Both the position numbers and the translations under genes were made by a program. 64,000 nucleotides of DNA, taken from contig CAMXCT020000491.1 in the NCBI GenBank assembly GCA_947184155.2, forward strand, positions 311,845-375,844. The letters run 5' to 3'. Below the pieces are notes generated by a model. That model was not told the origin of the DNA. It saw nothing but the letters and a program-made list of their open reading frames with translations, and searched no databases. Below are positions 53,079 to 63,935 of this stretch, piece after piece. Each line of letters begins with the position of its first letter. Position 1 is the stretch's first letter. Source of the DNA: Cladocopium goreaui. Its lineage: Eukaryota > Sar > Dinophyceae > Suessiales > Symbiodiniaceae.

Positions 53079-53117
53079 GCATCGGAGGCTAAACTCAGAT
53101 TCCGACCCAATGAAATG
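53079..53117 (+). CDS. Short exon island
   Basis: Acceptor TTTTTTAATTTCTGCAG, ASEAKLRFRPNEM, then a T-rich donor-like GAAAT|GTTTTT. Start phase fits 51038-51075. Confidence 0.38.
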
Positions 53118-53172
53118 TTTTTTTTTGGAGAATTCAATCCCACTTATTGCTATAGCACACCTTCTATTTCAG

Positions 53173-53306
53173 ACATCCGACATCTGATGGCCATAGGGAG
53201 CAGCGACCCCGCTGCCTTCGCTGTGGCGCAGGGCTTGGCCCAGCGGTCTGTCAGCCTGTCCAAGCCCTGGGAACGTCGATTGCAAGTACCACCAGCCAGT
53301 AGCTAA
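53173..53306 (+). CDS. Terminal exon island, 43 codons
   Basis: Acceptor ACACCTTCTATTTCAG, two bases, IRHLMAIGSSDPAAFAVAQG then LAQRSVSLSKPWERRL and a stop TAA at 53304. Strongly GC-rich codon thirds. A donor CAA|GTACCA just before the end is an alternative. Confidence 0.6.
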
Positions 53307-54633
53307 AAACCCAAATACATCCAATACTTATTGGACATGCTTAAATTCTTATTGGATGGGTGCTTTCGGGGTCAAATCACAAATCATTTCCTAACCCAAT
53401 ACGAAACCACCAATCCATCCATGGCTCACCATCCCACAAGGCATGGAACATGGCTGCCACCCTTCCAGGCCATGGCGCATCAAAACAACGCTGGTCGTGT
53501 AAAACTGTGGACATGTACTGTATGCTACGTTCGGTGGGGCCCAAAATCGTTGGCTAGTTTGGTTGAAATGGCTAAGAAACTAGGGTTTGTCGAAAGATAT
53601 ATATATATATATATCGATACTTAATGGGGTTTATACAACAACTTATAACTGGTTTCCACACCTTGCATCATATTCCATCATAGCTACGCAGCAAAGGTGT
53701 GGCCTAGTGTTGGTTCAAACATACTTCAAACCTGTTGGGGGGAGGCGTCTCATAGTTTCTGACCGGAAGGCCGAAATTCCCCTCCCAAATGATCACTAAT
53801 ACCACGAAGTACATATGGATGGGTCTCTGTCTGGTTGTCCCTGGGCATGGCTGCCAAGTACGTAGATGTGCATCCCACAAATCCTAACTAGCCAATTAGC
53901 ATATATAGTTGGTTCGTAAATACCCAGATACATCATATAGTGTACTTGGTTGTTTATATCTCCATGTTTGTTTGTTAAATCCCGGTTTTATGCAGGGTAT
54001 TCGGTACCTCCTTTTCAATTGAGTATCATACGTTCCATGACACGACCATTTGAGATATAGTCCCAGAGGTTTTAGTACAGGTACTGACGGAGGATCATCC
54101 CACTTAGTAACTAGTTGGTAATCCTGGTTAAGTCCCCGATTTCAAGGTTCTCTTTTGAAGTCGGATAAGCTACATCCTCCAAGTGATACCATTGATATCC
54201 ATTGTTACTGCTATTCTCCCCATCAATTCGCACTGTATTACCATTAATTCCGGATTTATGTTGGCTGTACATCCCGATATTCGCGTTAAATCCTATTAAA
54301 TCACCGTTGTTGGTTATCACCATCAATTGTTGGCTATCTCCTATTATACAAACCCCATTGGTTAAATTATGTCCCATTACATACTACAAACCATTACATC
54401 CCACTCGAATCCAATTATATCCGATTATATGGAGGTTTCCGAAAATAGGGGTAGCCCCAAATCATCCCAAATTAGATTATTTTTACTAAAACCTATGGTC
54501 TTGGGGATCCCACATTTTAAGAAAACTTCTATTGTTAAGCAGTAACCACCATCATTAACCATTATAACCATTAATTATCCCATCATCATGCCATTCATCC
54601 CAAGACATCCTCTTAAAACCCATCATTGTGCAG
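53307..54633. other. No gene seen
   Basis: AT-rich with short TA runs (53601-53614). 53331-53624 is open in plus but without coding composition. Confidence 0.35.
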
Positions 54634-54730
54634 TGTTTACCAACTCAATCTTCGGCTGTCCGAGACACTGCGCCCTCGTGGAGACCATTGTGCACGGCTG
54701 TACAGCGGGAACCCCGCAGACAGACAGCGG
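54634..54730 (+). CDS. Exon island, Cys/His-rich
   Basis: Acceptor CCCATCATTGTGCAG, two bases, FTNSIFGCPRHCALVETIVH then GCTAGTPQTDS, donor AGCGG|GTCTCC. 97 bp agrees with the frame. C-x3-C and GC spacing is suggestive but too short to assign. Confidence 0.57.
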
Positions 54731-54995
54731 GTCTCCTTGGAGTCATGTGGTCAAATCTACTGGGGATAAGATGGGCTGGGATAAAACTGATGAAAGCCAA
54801 TCAGTTTGTGGTGATATGATAGGAATTGATAGGATATAAACAAGGTCAAGACGTCAATAATGACCTGGACGGTTTGCTCATTAGTGAAATGAGAATTTAA
54901 TCAGCACTTTGGCCCCACTTTTGTCTCTGACGTGCAGATGGAAATGTAACTTTAGAGAGAGTTCCAACAAGAACGTGATTACGGGGCTTGTGAAA

Positions 54996-55281
54996 CGTGC
55001 AATACTTCTATGCAACGTGCAAAACTTCTATGCAACGTGCAATACTGCTATGAAACGTGCAATACAGGCAATACTTCTGCGCAGCGTGCAATACTTCTAT
55101 GCAACCTGCAATACTTCTATGCAACGTGCAATACTTCTATGCAACGTGCAAGACTTCTATGAAACGTGCAATACTTCTATGCAACGTGCAATACTTCTAT
55201 GCAATGTGCAATACTTCTATGCAACGTGCAATACTTCCTATGAAACGTGCAATACTATGCAATACTTCTATGCAACGTCCA
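54996..55281 (+). repeat. 20-bp tandem repeat, ~14 copies
   Basis: Unit ACGTGCAATACTTCTATGCA with variants (ATGAAACG, GCTATG). False Cys/Asn/Tyr ORFs arise from it. Confidence 0.92.
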
Positions 55282-55618
55282 CCTCGAAAAAACATTAAAA
55301 TTACCCAGGTCGTAAACGACTTCTCCAGCATAAACAACGATATGATGTGGGTTTGTGTGAAAAGGGTGGTTTAACACCCCAGAAGTATTGCAATTTTTTA
55401 TCAGGAAGGTGAGATGTTAACCGATAATTTTTTTTGAGGGTTGTCCCAACATGTTCAGATACGCGCAAGTCTCTTCAGCCATTCTTATACTCTTCGTTTG
55501 AAGGATGTTGAGTGGACCAACAGAACAGATGGCTCTAGAGATTGGTTGGAAGGATTGCACATAATATATAATAATATATATATGGCTATGGATCAAAACC
55601 TATTAATACCATTTTTAG

Positions 55619-55684
55619 GGGGATGAACATCCATTTACCAGCTATTTTGATGTTCACCAGGGGTACAAGGTTTTGACACACTGC
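55619..55684 (-). repeat. Dispersed repeat, inverted partner of the window end
   Basis: About 66 bp identical to the reverse complement of 63936-64000; core ATCCATTTACCAGCTATTTT and CCAGGGGTACAAGGTTTTG. Confidence 0.9.
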
Positions 55685-55916
55685 CATATATATATAATAT
55701 ATATATATACAGGCTACAACATGCTACAACCATGGACCATGCCTGTCAAAGCAATGGAGAGGACTCCACACATCAGTATCAACCAATAAGAGTGTCAGAG
55801 AATGTCAGACTTGAAAAGAAGAATGCATAGAAACACAGTTCTTCCAAGGATGTTGTAGATGATGGCTACGTCATAATTTCCATGTTTCCAGTTTTAGGTC
55901 TACTTGTCTGAAAAGT

Positions 55917-55989
55917 TCATTTCCCTGGAACTGGGGAAATGAAGCTGGTAGATCCATGGATGAAGCTGAGGTTGAGATGTTCCCAGTAC
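55917..55989 (-). CDS. Terminal exon of a small candidate gene
   Basis: Acceptor ATGATCCTCCAG, one base, YWEHLNLSFIHGSTSFISPV then PGK and TGA. The single base completes an Arg codon with 56217-56278. An alternative frame in the same island is open longer (NISTSASSMDLPASF), which weakens the call. Confidence 0.42.
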
Positions 55990-56216
55990 CTGGAGGATCA
56001 TTCCAGTGATGGAGTTAATAACACCGCATCCTGGGGATTTCCCAATGAATCCCATTTAGAAATGGGTAACCCCACAGGCTAAGCACACTCGATGGACCTA
56101 GCCCGCAGACGCTGAAGGAAGTTTCCTATTCCAGATCAGATGGGAAAATGCAAACCTTTCTTCGAAACCCGAGGTGTTTTTTGATGTTCCAGGGAATACC
56201 CCTGCCTTTCAGCTAC

Positions 56217-56278
56217 CTTTCCGTGGCAACTGGGAACAGCGAGCCGAGCAGCAGAAGTTGCGAAGCAAGCTTTGACAC
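56217..56278 (-). CDS. Hydrophobic exon of a small candidate gene
   Basis: Acceptor CTGCCGCCGCTCAG, VSKLASQLLLLGSLFPVATE, two bases, donor GAAAG|GTAGCT. One predicted hydrophobic helix (LASQLLLLGSLFPVA). Phase 0 start fits 57480-57581. Confidence 0.55.
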
Positions 56279-57117
56279 CTGAGCGGCGGCAGCTGGAGTT
56301 GATTGTGGGGCACCCCAAGATATAAGATGGGGGATAGCCGGGATAGCCGGGATAGCCATAAAATAAATAGCTATGTTAGCATATGTTAGCTATGTTACCA
56401 GCAATCATTGATCAAGTCAAAGGCCATGGAATTTGGGGTTCTTATTGACAAACCATCGTGTGGATTTAACCAACTCCACCAATCGGTGACCCCCAAAATG
56501 ATAACTAGTTGAAATTCGCCCAAAAGACGTGGGTGTTGGTGGTTAGGAAACACTTAATACACCTGGTCCTTGGGAGGGTCATCTTTGGGGGTGGCTCATC
56601 CCACTACGTTCAACATCGTTCAACTACTAATGAAGCCAAACTTCCCCGCTCGTCCTGGTTGATGATCTTGAAAAAAGATATGGTGTTTTTTTCCCAAATA
56701 TATCTTGATCTCCATCTTGAAGGAATCATAACTTACCAAAGCTAAATCTCCATCATCCATGAAGAGAGTCTTGCTGAATTGTATCATTTTACTCTAACGT
56801 CAACATTTTGATGATCTTTGTCCAACATTGTCGGACGACGCTTGGCGCGCGCTTACGCCCCGACCAGCCGTTGGAGGGTGATTGAATCGCCATGAACATA
56901 GTACTCTAATTCAGAAACACGTTAATTTATGACAGACTACGTAGGGGACGCCCCAATGACCAAAATATGATTACTCCAAAACAACCGACATCGAACCAAC
57001 GACTAGCAACATCTAGCAACTATGTTTACATATCAGTCTTTTGTATATCTTCCAAACCCATATTTTGGTTGGTAATTCCATGTTGGCTTCCAGGGCAACC
57101 ACAGTGACATCACGTTT

Positions 57118-57235
57118 TTGCACAGGTTAAGCCCTCTTAGGCCCTCTGTGCTTCGCAGAAATTTACCAGAAAAAGAAACGGTCGCCTTAGGGGCGGCCAT
57201 GTCATCGGAAATATCGCCATGTTGGTGTCTAAATT
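57118..57235. other. Coding-like island, strand undecided
   Basis: Plus: after CTGTGCTTCGCAG, NLPEKETVALGAAMSSEISP. Minus: DDMAAPKATVSFS up to TCTG|GTAAAT. Directly abuts the foldback element at 57241. Confidence 0.35.
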
Positions 57236-57240
57236 TTTGC

Positions 57241-57354
57241 CCTCCGGTGTCATCAAACGTGGCTAGCTGGAAAATCCCCTACAAATGGATGTTTATAGGG
57301 AGAATCATGTACAGAAGGAGATTTTCCAGCTAGCCACGTTTGATTGCCGGATGG
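57241..57354. mobile_element. Foldback/MITE, TTTTCCAGCTAGCCACG family
   Basis: Inverted arms of about 37 bp around GGATTTTCCAGCTAGCCACG and TTTGATNNCCGGANGG, with a 40-bp spacer. Single arms or relics of the same family occur at 8466, 18595, 19210 and 62840. Confidence 0.78.
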
Positions 57355-57479
57355 TAGAGGAAACCACCCAAATTTGAGGGGTTCATCATTTCGCCCAGCA
57401 ACCAGATTTCTGTGTGAGTCTCCCGCGTAGCCGGGTTCCAGTCATGAGACATAGATGTCAGCGGTACTTGTGGATATAC

Positions 57480-57581
57480 CTGAGTGGCCAAGCTCATCTC
57501 TGTGACAAATCCCCGTTTTGGGACTCTTTTAGGAGTGATAGCCTTGGAGAGAGAGAATCTTGCAACTGTAAATGCAGCCAT
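57480..57581 (-). CDS. Probable first exon with mitochondrial-type leader
   Basis: ATG at 57581, 34 codons, donor ACTCAG|GTATAT. MAAFTVARFSLSKAITPKRV then PKRGFVTEMS is Arg/Lys/Ser/Ala-rich without acids in its first 26 residues, the pattern of a mitochondrial presequence. It links in phase with 56217-56278 and 55917-55989, giving a 78-residue ORF. An acceptor (CTGTTTAG) just upstream means it could also be internal. Confidence 0.55.
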
Positions 57582-57949
57582 GATTCCCTAAACAGTGTGG
57601 CCATACTGAGGCTTTCTTACGGTAAGTATCGTTTTTTTTGTGGGGCTTGTTAAATATTGATTGGGGATGATTGGGGTAGTCATGGAGAATTCAATGTGTC
57701 ACTGGGTGTGTGTGGCACCTAAATCAGCATTGCCAGGTTCATTGATCCAAAGTTGACATCGAGTCCCTCGAACGGATGATAATCCAAAACATTGTGCCAT
57801 GGTCAAAATCTTGATGAAATTGGTCATCTCACCATAATATCATCCGGTTTCCCATTGTGGTATGGATGACCATCCCCCTGATTGTCTGACAAACATTGGA
57901 AAAAAAAAGTAAGGTTTAGTAGAGCATAGTAGAGCCAATTCTGGGTGAC

Positions 57950-58021
57950 CTTTCTGGAGGCTGAATCCCCATGAGTTTATGAGTCGTTTCGTTTGGGAGT
58001 AAATCCAGACCATGTAAACGC
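57950..58021 (-). CDS. Exon island, 23 codons
   Basis: Acceptor CTGCTAGTAG, two bases, VYMVWIYSQTKRLINSWGFS then LQK, donor AAAG|GTCACC. Start phase matches the end of 59527-59646. It does not join 57480 in phase. Confidence 0.5.
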
Positions 58022-59526
58022 CTACTAGCAGCATCCAAATAAGCTGATGCACGCCTCAAACTTCTTCATGTTGCAGATCAGGTGTTCGCTGAAGTATTGA
58101 ACCTTTTTCCTGGCACATTTGCGCTATGCAAACCCCTCATGCGTTGATTCGTGGCGAACAAGCATCCATGATGACAATTTCCTCGGAAATATGATCATGT
58201 AGTGATCATGTATTGTATACTTGCATGTGTGGTTCATTTTAATGTCACAGGCCCTATCTAAATTTAACATAGAACCCCAAAGCAGCCATATCCACTGTAG
58301 ATAGGAACATTCCAAACCCAGTTTTTGCAAGTTCCATGCTCAATTCTAGGGGGCACAACCATTCCATTTTCAGGACATGTTTGGTGTCTAAAAGATGTTG
58401 ACACATGCCCAGTTGTCAGAGTTTTGCCTCGGGTTCTTTCTCATTCAAGATCTTACTCAAAGGAAGGATCCATCTGGGACACGTCTGTCTATACCATTTA
58501 TCGAAGGGGAACATAGCAGTGCCTGAAAAGCAAAGTAAACTGGAACAACACCTTTATGTCACATCCAAGCGACACGCGTGCTGCACAATAAAAGGATCCA
58601 TGCGTATTGGTTGTGGCACTTGGTTCATGATATTGTTGATGTTCATAGCAACAGGTTCAGTCCTGGGCTGTACAGAATTATGTATAAATATATATATATA
58701 CATAGAATCTTTAGCATGTATGTGTATAAAAGTATATATATACTGTATATACACACTATATAATATATCTATTCAAACATATATATCTTTACATGTACAG
58801 TACATAATCATCCTGGGGTGCTGGAGTAGATAGAATATGTTTTGTTTCACACATATTCCAATTTTAGTTTAGCACTCCAGGACGACTATCTGATACTATC
58901 TGTATATAACAAACAATCCCCAACTTGCCGAAACGCACACACGTTTTGCTGAAGCAAGTAGACTTATGAAAGGTAACACATTTGTTCTGTTTGTCAAAGT
59001 GCAACCACTGTCGGTTTTATTTCAGTATACCGTATACTCCTGGATCACCATGACCTCCAAATCTAGGTGGAACAGCTGAGTAATAGTATTCATAATAAGA
59101 ATGAAGGATAATGTATTATATTATATTGAAACCTCATGAAACCACCAAGTACAAACCTATTCCAGAATTGACACCAATTTAATTTCTATTTCTATCATTT
59201 CTACCTAGCCAAGTCAGAATTTCCTGGTGACTGGTTGATATTAACTTACCAACCTCTTTACGGAGGGAACATCCCAAGCTGGAAACCATCCAAGCTACGC
59301 TCTCACAGAAATCACCAGGATGCTCTGCAGAACGCATCGTCACCGTTCCTGGGGCAATATGACCAAAGGCTTAGCAAAGTAACAGTGACGTCATGAACTC
59401 AAAACAAAGAACCTGACATTGAATCACCAAGAGACCAGGTAACCAGGTCTAGAACTCACATCGAATGACCATGATGTTTAGAACTCAAAATGTCTAAAGA
59501 GAGTTCAGAACCAGGTCAAACCTCAC
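58022..59526. other. Intron-like with TA runs
   Basis: 58680-58800 is TA-rich. 58390-58510 is open in two plus frames (DVDTCPVVRVLPRVLSHSRS), without clear sites. Nothing else. Confidence 0.35.
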
Positions 59527-59646
59527 CTGTGCAACATCTCCATCTAGCTGGGTGCACAGCTGTTGCTACCAAGGGACGAACCGAAGACCTTGCACCGAGG
59601 ACCAATTGAAAGGCCTCAGCCGCGCGTTCAACATCCCTGGCTCTGT
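59527..59646 (-). CDS. Exon island, 40 codons, consensus splice sites
   Basis: Acceptor TTCATTTTCAG, two bases, RARDVERAAEAFQLVLGARS then SVRPLVATAVHPARWRC, donor GCACAG|GTGAGG. 120 bp, in phase with 57950-58021. One of the best-supported exons; family unknown. Confidence 0.65.
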
Positions 59647-60182
59647 CTGAAAATGAACATCTTATCAATTGACTTCATTGTTTGGGAATTTCATATTTAT
59701 GAACATTGATAATATCGGGCCATGTTTTTTTATTTCTATGTTTTTCTTTGATCGGGCCATGTTGAAAGCGAGCATCACCATAGATATTCGATTTTGGGAT
59801 GCAGTGTTTGCATCCAGCAAACAGATGATGTTGTACCCGAAACGTGACTTCGCCGGCAATAGTTTGATACAACACATTACAAAAGATACAACACATTACA
59901 CAACATAGCCGACAAAAATTGCCAGAGTAAAACATCGCATTGACTATACGTTAGGGGGGTCATTTTACATAATCTCACATAGGGGTATACCCAATGCCAG
60001 AAACCTTTATTGGGGATTTTTTATTATTGGGTTTACCACATTAATAGCAATGGCAAACAAAAATCCATCCATACAATCATGAACGGGAGGACAAATCACG
60101 AATAATAACTTGTCTTCAGTGAGTGCCAACCCAAAACGCTATATATCTCGTGGTCCTAAAAGAAACCACACCAGTTTCGCAG

Positions 60183-60357
60183 GTCGTGTCGCCCCATCAA
60201 GCGCCAAAAGACAGCTAGGGCAGCTAGGGCTGCTGGGACCGCTGGGGCCGCTGGACCGCTGGACTTCCAAAGCCTTGGAGAAGCAGCATTTGGGACATGA
60301 CCAAGATTCAAGTCCTTGCAAAGGCAGCCTCAATCTTATTCTCCATCAACAACAAGG
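60183..60357 (+). CDS. Exon island (plus), 57 codons
   Basis: Acceptor CCAGTTTCGCAG, two bases, VAPSSAKRQLGQLGLLGPLG then PLDRWTSKALEKQHLGHDQD, two bases, donor CAAGG|GTAAAT. This is the only frame open from acceptor to donor. Contains an LGLLGPLGPL repeat, reminiscent of the 26.8-kb exon. Confidence 0.55.
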
Positions 60358-60627
60358 GTAAATGTTGACATGTCCAGGAAAGGTCGGACTAACCGATTCA
60401 TGTTGAGATGTTCCCAACGAAAACACATGATAACACCCTGGATTAAAAACACTCAGAGCATGCAGCATGGGTAGCAAGAAAACACACCATGATATACAAT
60501 TACTGGTTGGTGGTTTCGACCCCTCTGAAAAACATTAGTCAGTTGGGGATAAAAAACGTTCCGTTCCAAACCACCAACCAGATATAAACCCAATGTCATA
60601 AACCTACTATGTGGGGATGGTCCTTAC

Positions 60628-60672
60628 AGCCCACGTCCTGTTCCATCCGCCCCATGCCGGTCATGGCTTTGT
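60628..60672 (-). CDS. Exon candidate, copy 1
   Basis: Acceptor CACCAGTTCAG, two bases, KAMTGMGRMEQDVG, one base, donor GGGCT|GTAAGG. 45 bp; lies within the duplicated unit. Confidence 0.48.
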
Positions 60673-60931
60673 CTGAACTGGTGATTTAACCCCAAAATCG
60701 CCAACTTGCAGAACAGGTCCAAACCAAACAACAAACATAGTTTTAACAAATCAGGACAACACATTTCACATTCCGACATTAAAAAAATCATGTTTGGCTC
60801 GTCCTAAAATGAGGAGTATCCCAAGATTTTATCTTGTGATCATGCTGACTCCCATCATATCTCCACAACCTTGGAATAAACTAATAGAATGGAGCAAGGG
60901 GTATAGGCTACTATGTGGGGATGGTCCTTAC

Positions 60932-60976
60932 AGCCCACGTCCTGTTCCATCCGCCCCATGCCGGTCATGGCTTTGT
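60932..60976 (-). CDS. Exon candidate, copy 2
   Basis: Identical to 60628-60672. Because length is a multiple of 3, including both copies would keep the reading frame. Confidence 0.45.
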
Positions 60977-61211
60977 CTGAACTGGTGATTTAACCCCAAA
61001 ATCGCCAACTTGCAGAACAGGTCCAAACCAAACAACAAACATAGTTTTAACAAATCAGGACAACACATTTCACATTCCGACATTAAAAAAATCATGTTTG
61101 GCTCGTCCTAAAATGAGGAGTATCCCAAGATTTTATCTTGTGATCATGCTGACTCCCATCATATCTCCACAACCTTGGAATAAACTAATAGAATGGAGCA
61201 AGGGGTATAGG

Positions 61212-62659
61212 CTAAGGCAAATCTTTACCACCCTGGACACACACACACACATCATCGCCTTTCAATGTTTCATGCACTAACCTCACCAGGCCAAGGTCTA
61301 CCGAGAATCAACTTGGAAATCTTCACCAGGGATAGTTCGGTGTATGGGGTGCATGCCATTGCATATATGCATGTATATTATGTACATATAATTGTGTGTA
61401 TATAATATATATATAATATATGGTTTATGATGTACAACAACTTGGACCTGGAACATTGAAAACCAGGCATATCCTGAGTGCACCAAACCCTTGAAACTAT
61501 GTCCTGTAAGGTGACTAGGAGAAGGTTTCTGAGAGGTCAGTGATTCCGGAGGACTGGGAGGCTGAATTACACTACCTCATCAAGTGAAATAACGCGATTT
61601 GGGAATAGTGAATAGTTACCCTTACTAACCATGATTTCTACCGACTTCGTGGTTACGTCCTTAGAATTTCCCGAAATTGATGCACGGCCATATGCAGAAA
61701 TCACTGATTCACTTGCTCCAAGTTAAGATGAGTTCAGACGACTGAAGACCAGCACAACGTTTGGGTCTAAAAATGGTGGATATAATCCCAATTTTCTGGC
61801 TAGAAAATAGCTTATGATAAAAATGAATGAACCAGTGGCTGTAGGGGTACACTCTGTTCAAACAAGCCCACGTTGGGACAGAAGGGGTTCGAACCAAAAA
61901 AAGTCACAACTAGCTACGACCAGATTTAAAAGCTAACGAATGGGGGAAATGCAAGCGGCAATAACATCCAAGGAATCACGAGAAGTTGCACCACGTGGAA
62001 AAAACAAAACAATGGGAAAAACAACAATGATAAAATCATGGAACAATGATGGTTGTTGTTGGAATAATAGTAAAAATCAACTGTAAAACAAGGAAAAACA
62101 ACTACATGCAGCTATACAACCAACAAACATGGGGTTGTGCCAACCGATTGGTGATGATGTGGTTTGGCACCCCCTCTGCAAAAATGATACCACCACGCAA
62201 AATATTGAAAAACATACTTGCCAGAAATTTGACATGGCTCCGCACAGTACATTGTTCATTAGTGTCCAAAATGCGAATCGGAAGCAACACATTGTGAGGA
62301 GCTTCTCATAAACCCTGTGGAACTCCTCTCAAAGAAACCCGGATAGAACTGAGAGATATTGGCAAGTGGCTGGAACCAATTCAGAATTGATCTGAAGATA
62401 CTTCTTGCAGGTTCCTAAATGCAATTGCACTACAAGTCCAAAAAGCTTCTATGTCGAAAAGAAAAACACAAGAGAAGATATCACAAAATTCCTACCATCT
62501 GAAACCTTTCTGAAACCCATTCCGAAGCCCTTCGGAAACCCGTTGATGCTACTCCGTTCCATCCCATCATCCCATGGCATCCATATGCTTCCATGATAGT
62601 GAATTGGCGCATCCCATATTTTCAGAGACCCTATATGCATCTTGTCTTTAGCTGACTAG
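61212..62659. other. Mostly non-coding
   Basis: 61390-61425 is TA-rich. Weak minus islands near 61730-61780 (PFLDPNVVLVFSRLNSS to a stop) and 62500-62560 (SINGFPKGFGMGFRKVSDG). Not called. Confidence 0.33.
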
Positions 62660-62770
62660 TATACCCTCTGGTTATGTCAAAATAGCTATTGAAAATGACC
62701 ATTAATAGTGGATTTTCCCATTAAGAATGGTGATTTTCAATAGCTATGTTAGTCATTACCAGAGGGTATA
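62660..62770. mobile_element. Foldback/MITE, CCAGAGGGTATA family
   Basis: Inverted arms TATACCCTCTGG..AATAGCTATTGAAAAT and complement, about 40 bp each, around a 30-bp centre. A second member lies at 63425-63512 and single ends at 11866 and 24555. Confidence 0.78.
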
Positions 62771-62879
62771 AATCCCAATTTATGGGAAAACATGATGTGT
62801 TAAAGGACTCATCCACGGTTGACCCAGCACCCTCTGGTCAAACATGGCTGGGGGATTCTCCAGCCACGTTTCATATCAA

Positions 62880-63240
62880 TATTCATTAATATTCCATTAT
62901 CACTATCCCATTAATGAATATATGAATTATATCCCATTAATGAATATCAAAATTAATATATAATATATTCCATTAATTTCATATCAATCATGATTATATC
63001 CCATTAATATCCCATCAATATATTCCACTAGTCAATTCAAAGCTGTTAATATCCACTTATCCAACTAATATAGTATATCATCATGGGGATATTGATGTGA
63101 ATATTAATGCCAAATTAGATATCCCATCAATATTTTCCAGGAATATCCAATAACATATCATCCAGATACCAATATCCAATAACATATCATCCAGGAATAT
63201 ATCCCATAGCATATTTTCCAGTATATCATCCAGGAATATC
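62880..63240. repeat. Degenerate AATATCCCATTAAT array
   Basis: About 25 imperfect copies of ATATCCCATTAATRAATAT-like and ATATCATCCAGGAATATCC units. No coding content. Confidence 0.7.
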
Positions 63241-63299
63241 CGAATATCCCACACTATGTGTATCCACATCGAATTCCCGAAACCAAACTGCTAAGGAAC

Positions 63300-63399
63300 C
63301 TGTGGATCTCGAAAGCCGACGGAGAGGTGTCGCTCTAACACTAACGGCAGGGGCACGCCACCAACACCTGCTACCATGGGAACAACCAGGGAAGCTTGA
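63300..63399 (-). CDS. Exon island, hydrophobic, 33 codons
   Basis: Acceptor CATGCATCCCAG, one base, QASLVVPMVAGVGGVPLPLV then LERHLSVGFRDPQ, donor CCACAG|GTTCCT. 100 bp agrees with the frame. Possibly a membrane segment. The plus strand is open too (KEPVDLESRRRGVALT) but lacks splice sites. Confidence 0.55.
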
Positions 63400-63424
63400 C
63401 TGGGATGCATGAGAAGACCAAAGT

Positions 63425-63512
63425 TACCCTCTGGTAATTTAACATAGCTATTGAAAATCACCCATGTTTGACAGGTATATCAACTGCAAATGGCCATGTT
63501 CAATTACCAGAG
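63425..63512. mobile_element. Second member of the CCAGAGGGTA family
   Basis: Ends TACCCTCTGGTAATTTAACA and AATTACCAGAGC; internal sequence differs from 62660-62770. Confidence 0.6.
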
Positions 63513-63935
63513 CAAATGACAACAACAGCTACCAGACTAGGATTTACCTTTGTTTTCCGAGATACCACGGTTGGATTTGGGGGTTGGAGCCCACTTTCAA
63601 GATTGATATTATAACCATATCAACTTACCATGGTTTATGCAGGTCTTATCCGAAAGGCATACCGCTTTATAGATATGGTTATGAGTCAGTCTGGTTTTCA
63701 AAATAGCTGCCAAACGGATGCTCATCCCTCTAAAAAATGTATTTAATTTAATAGGTAAAGTCTTGATCCATCCCCATTTTATAGATTATTGATGGGTAAA
63801 ACCATGTTTTGTTTGCCCCCATAAGTTGGGATGTAGCCCCTATAACTATGGTGGACTATATCTTAATTCAGTGCTACTGCACTCCCAAGTTCGCAGGTTT
63901 TGATGGGCTTTCCCGATCAATAATGGCAAGTGGCA

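Larger units (their letters stand above)
60604..61211 (+). repeat. Exact 304-bp tandem duplication
   Basis: Unit 60604-60907 is repeated at 60908-61211, apparently without differences. It includes a minus-strand exon candidate and a plus ORF fragment (MARPKMRSIPRFYLV). Confidence 0.92.

Noticed and set aside
61870..61900. tRNA-like GGGTTCGAACC
   Set aside because: T-loop-like motif only; no acceptor stem or anticodon arm can be folded around it.
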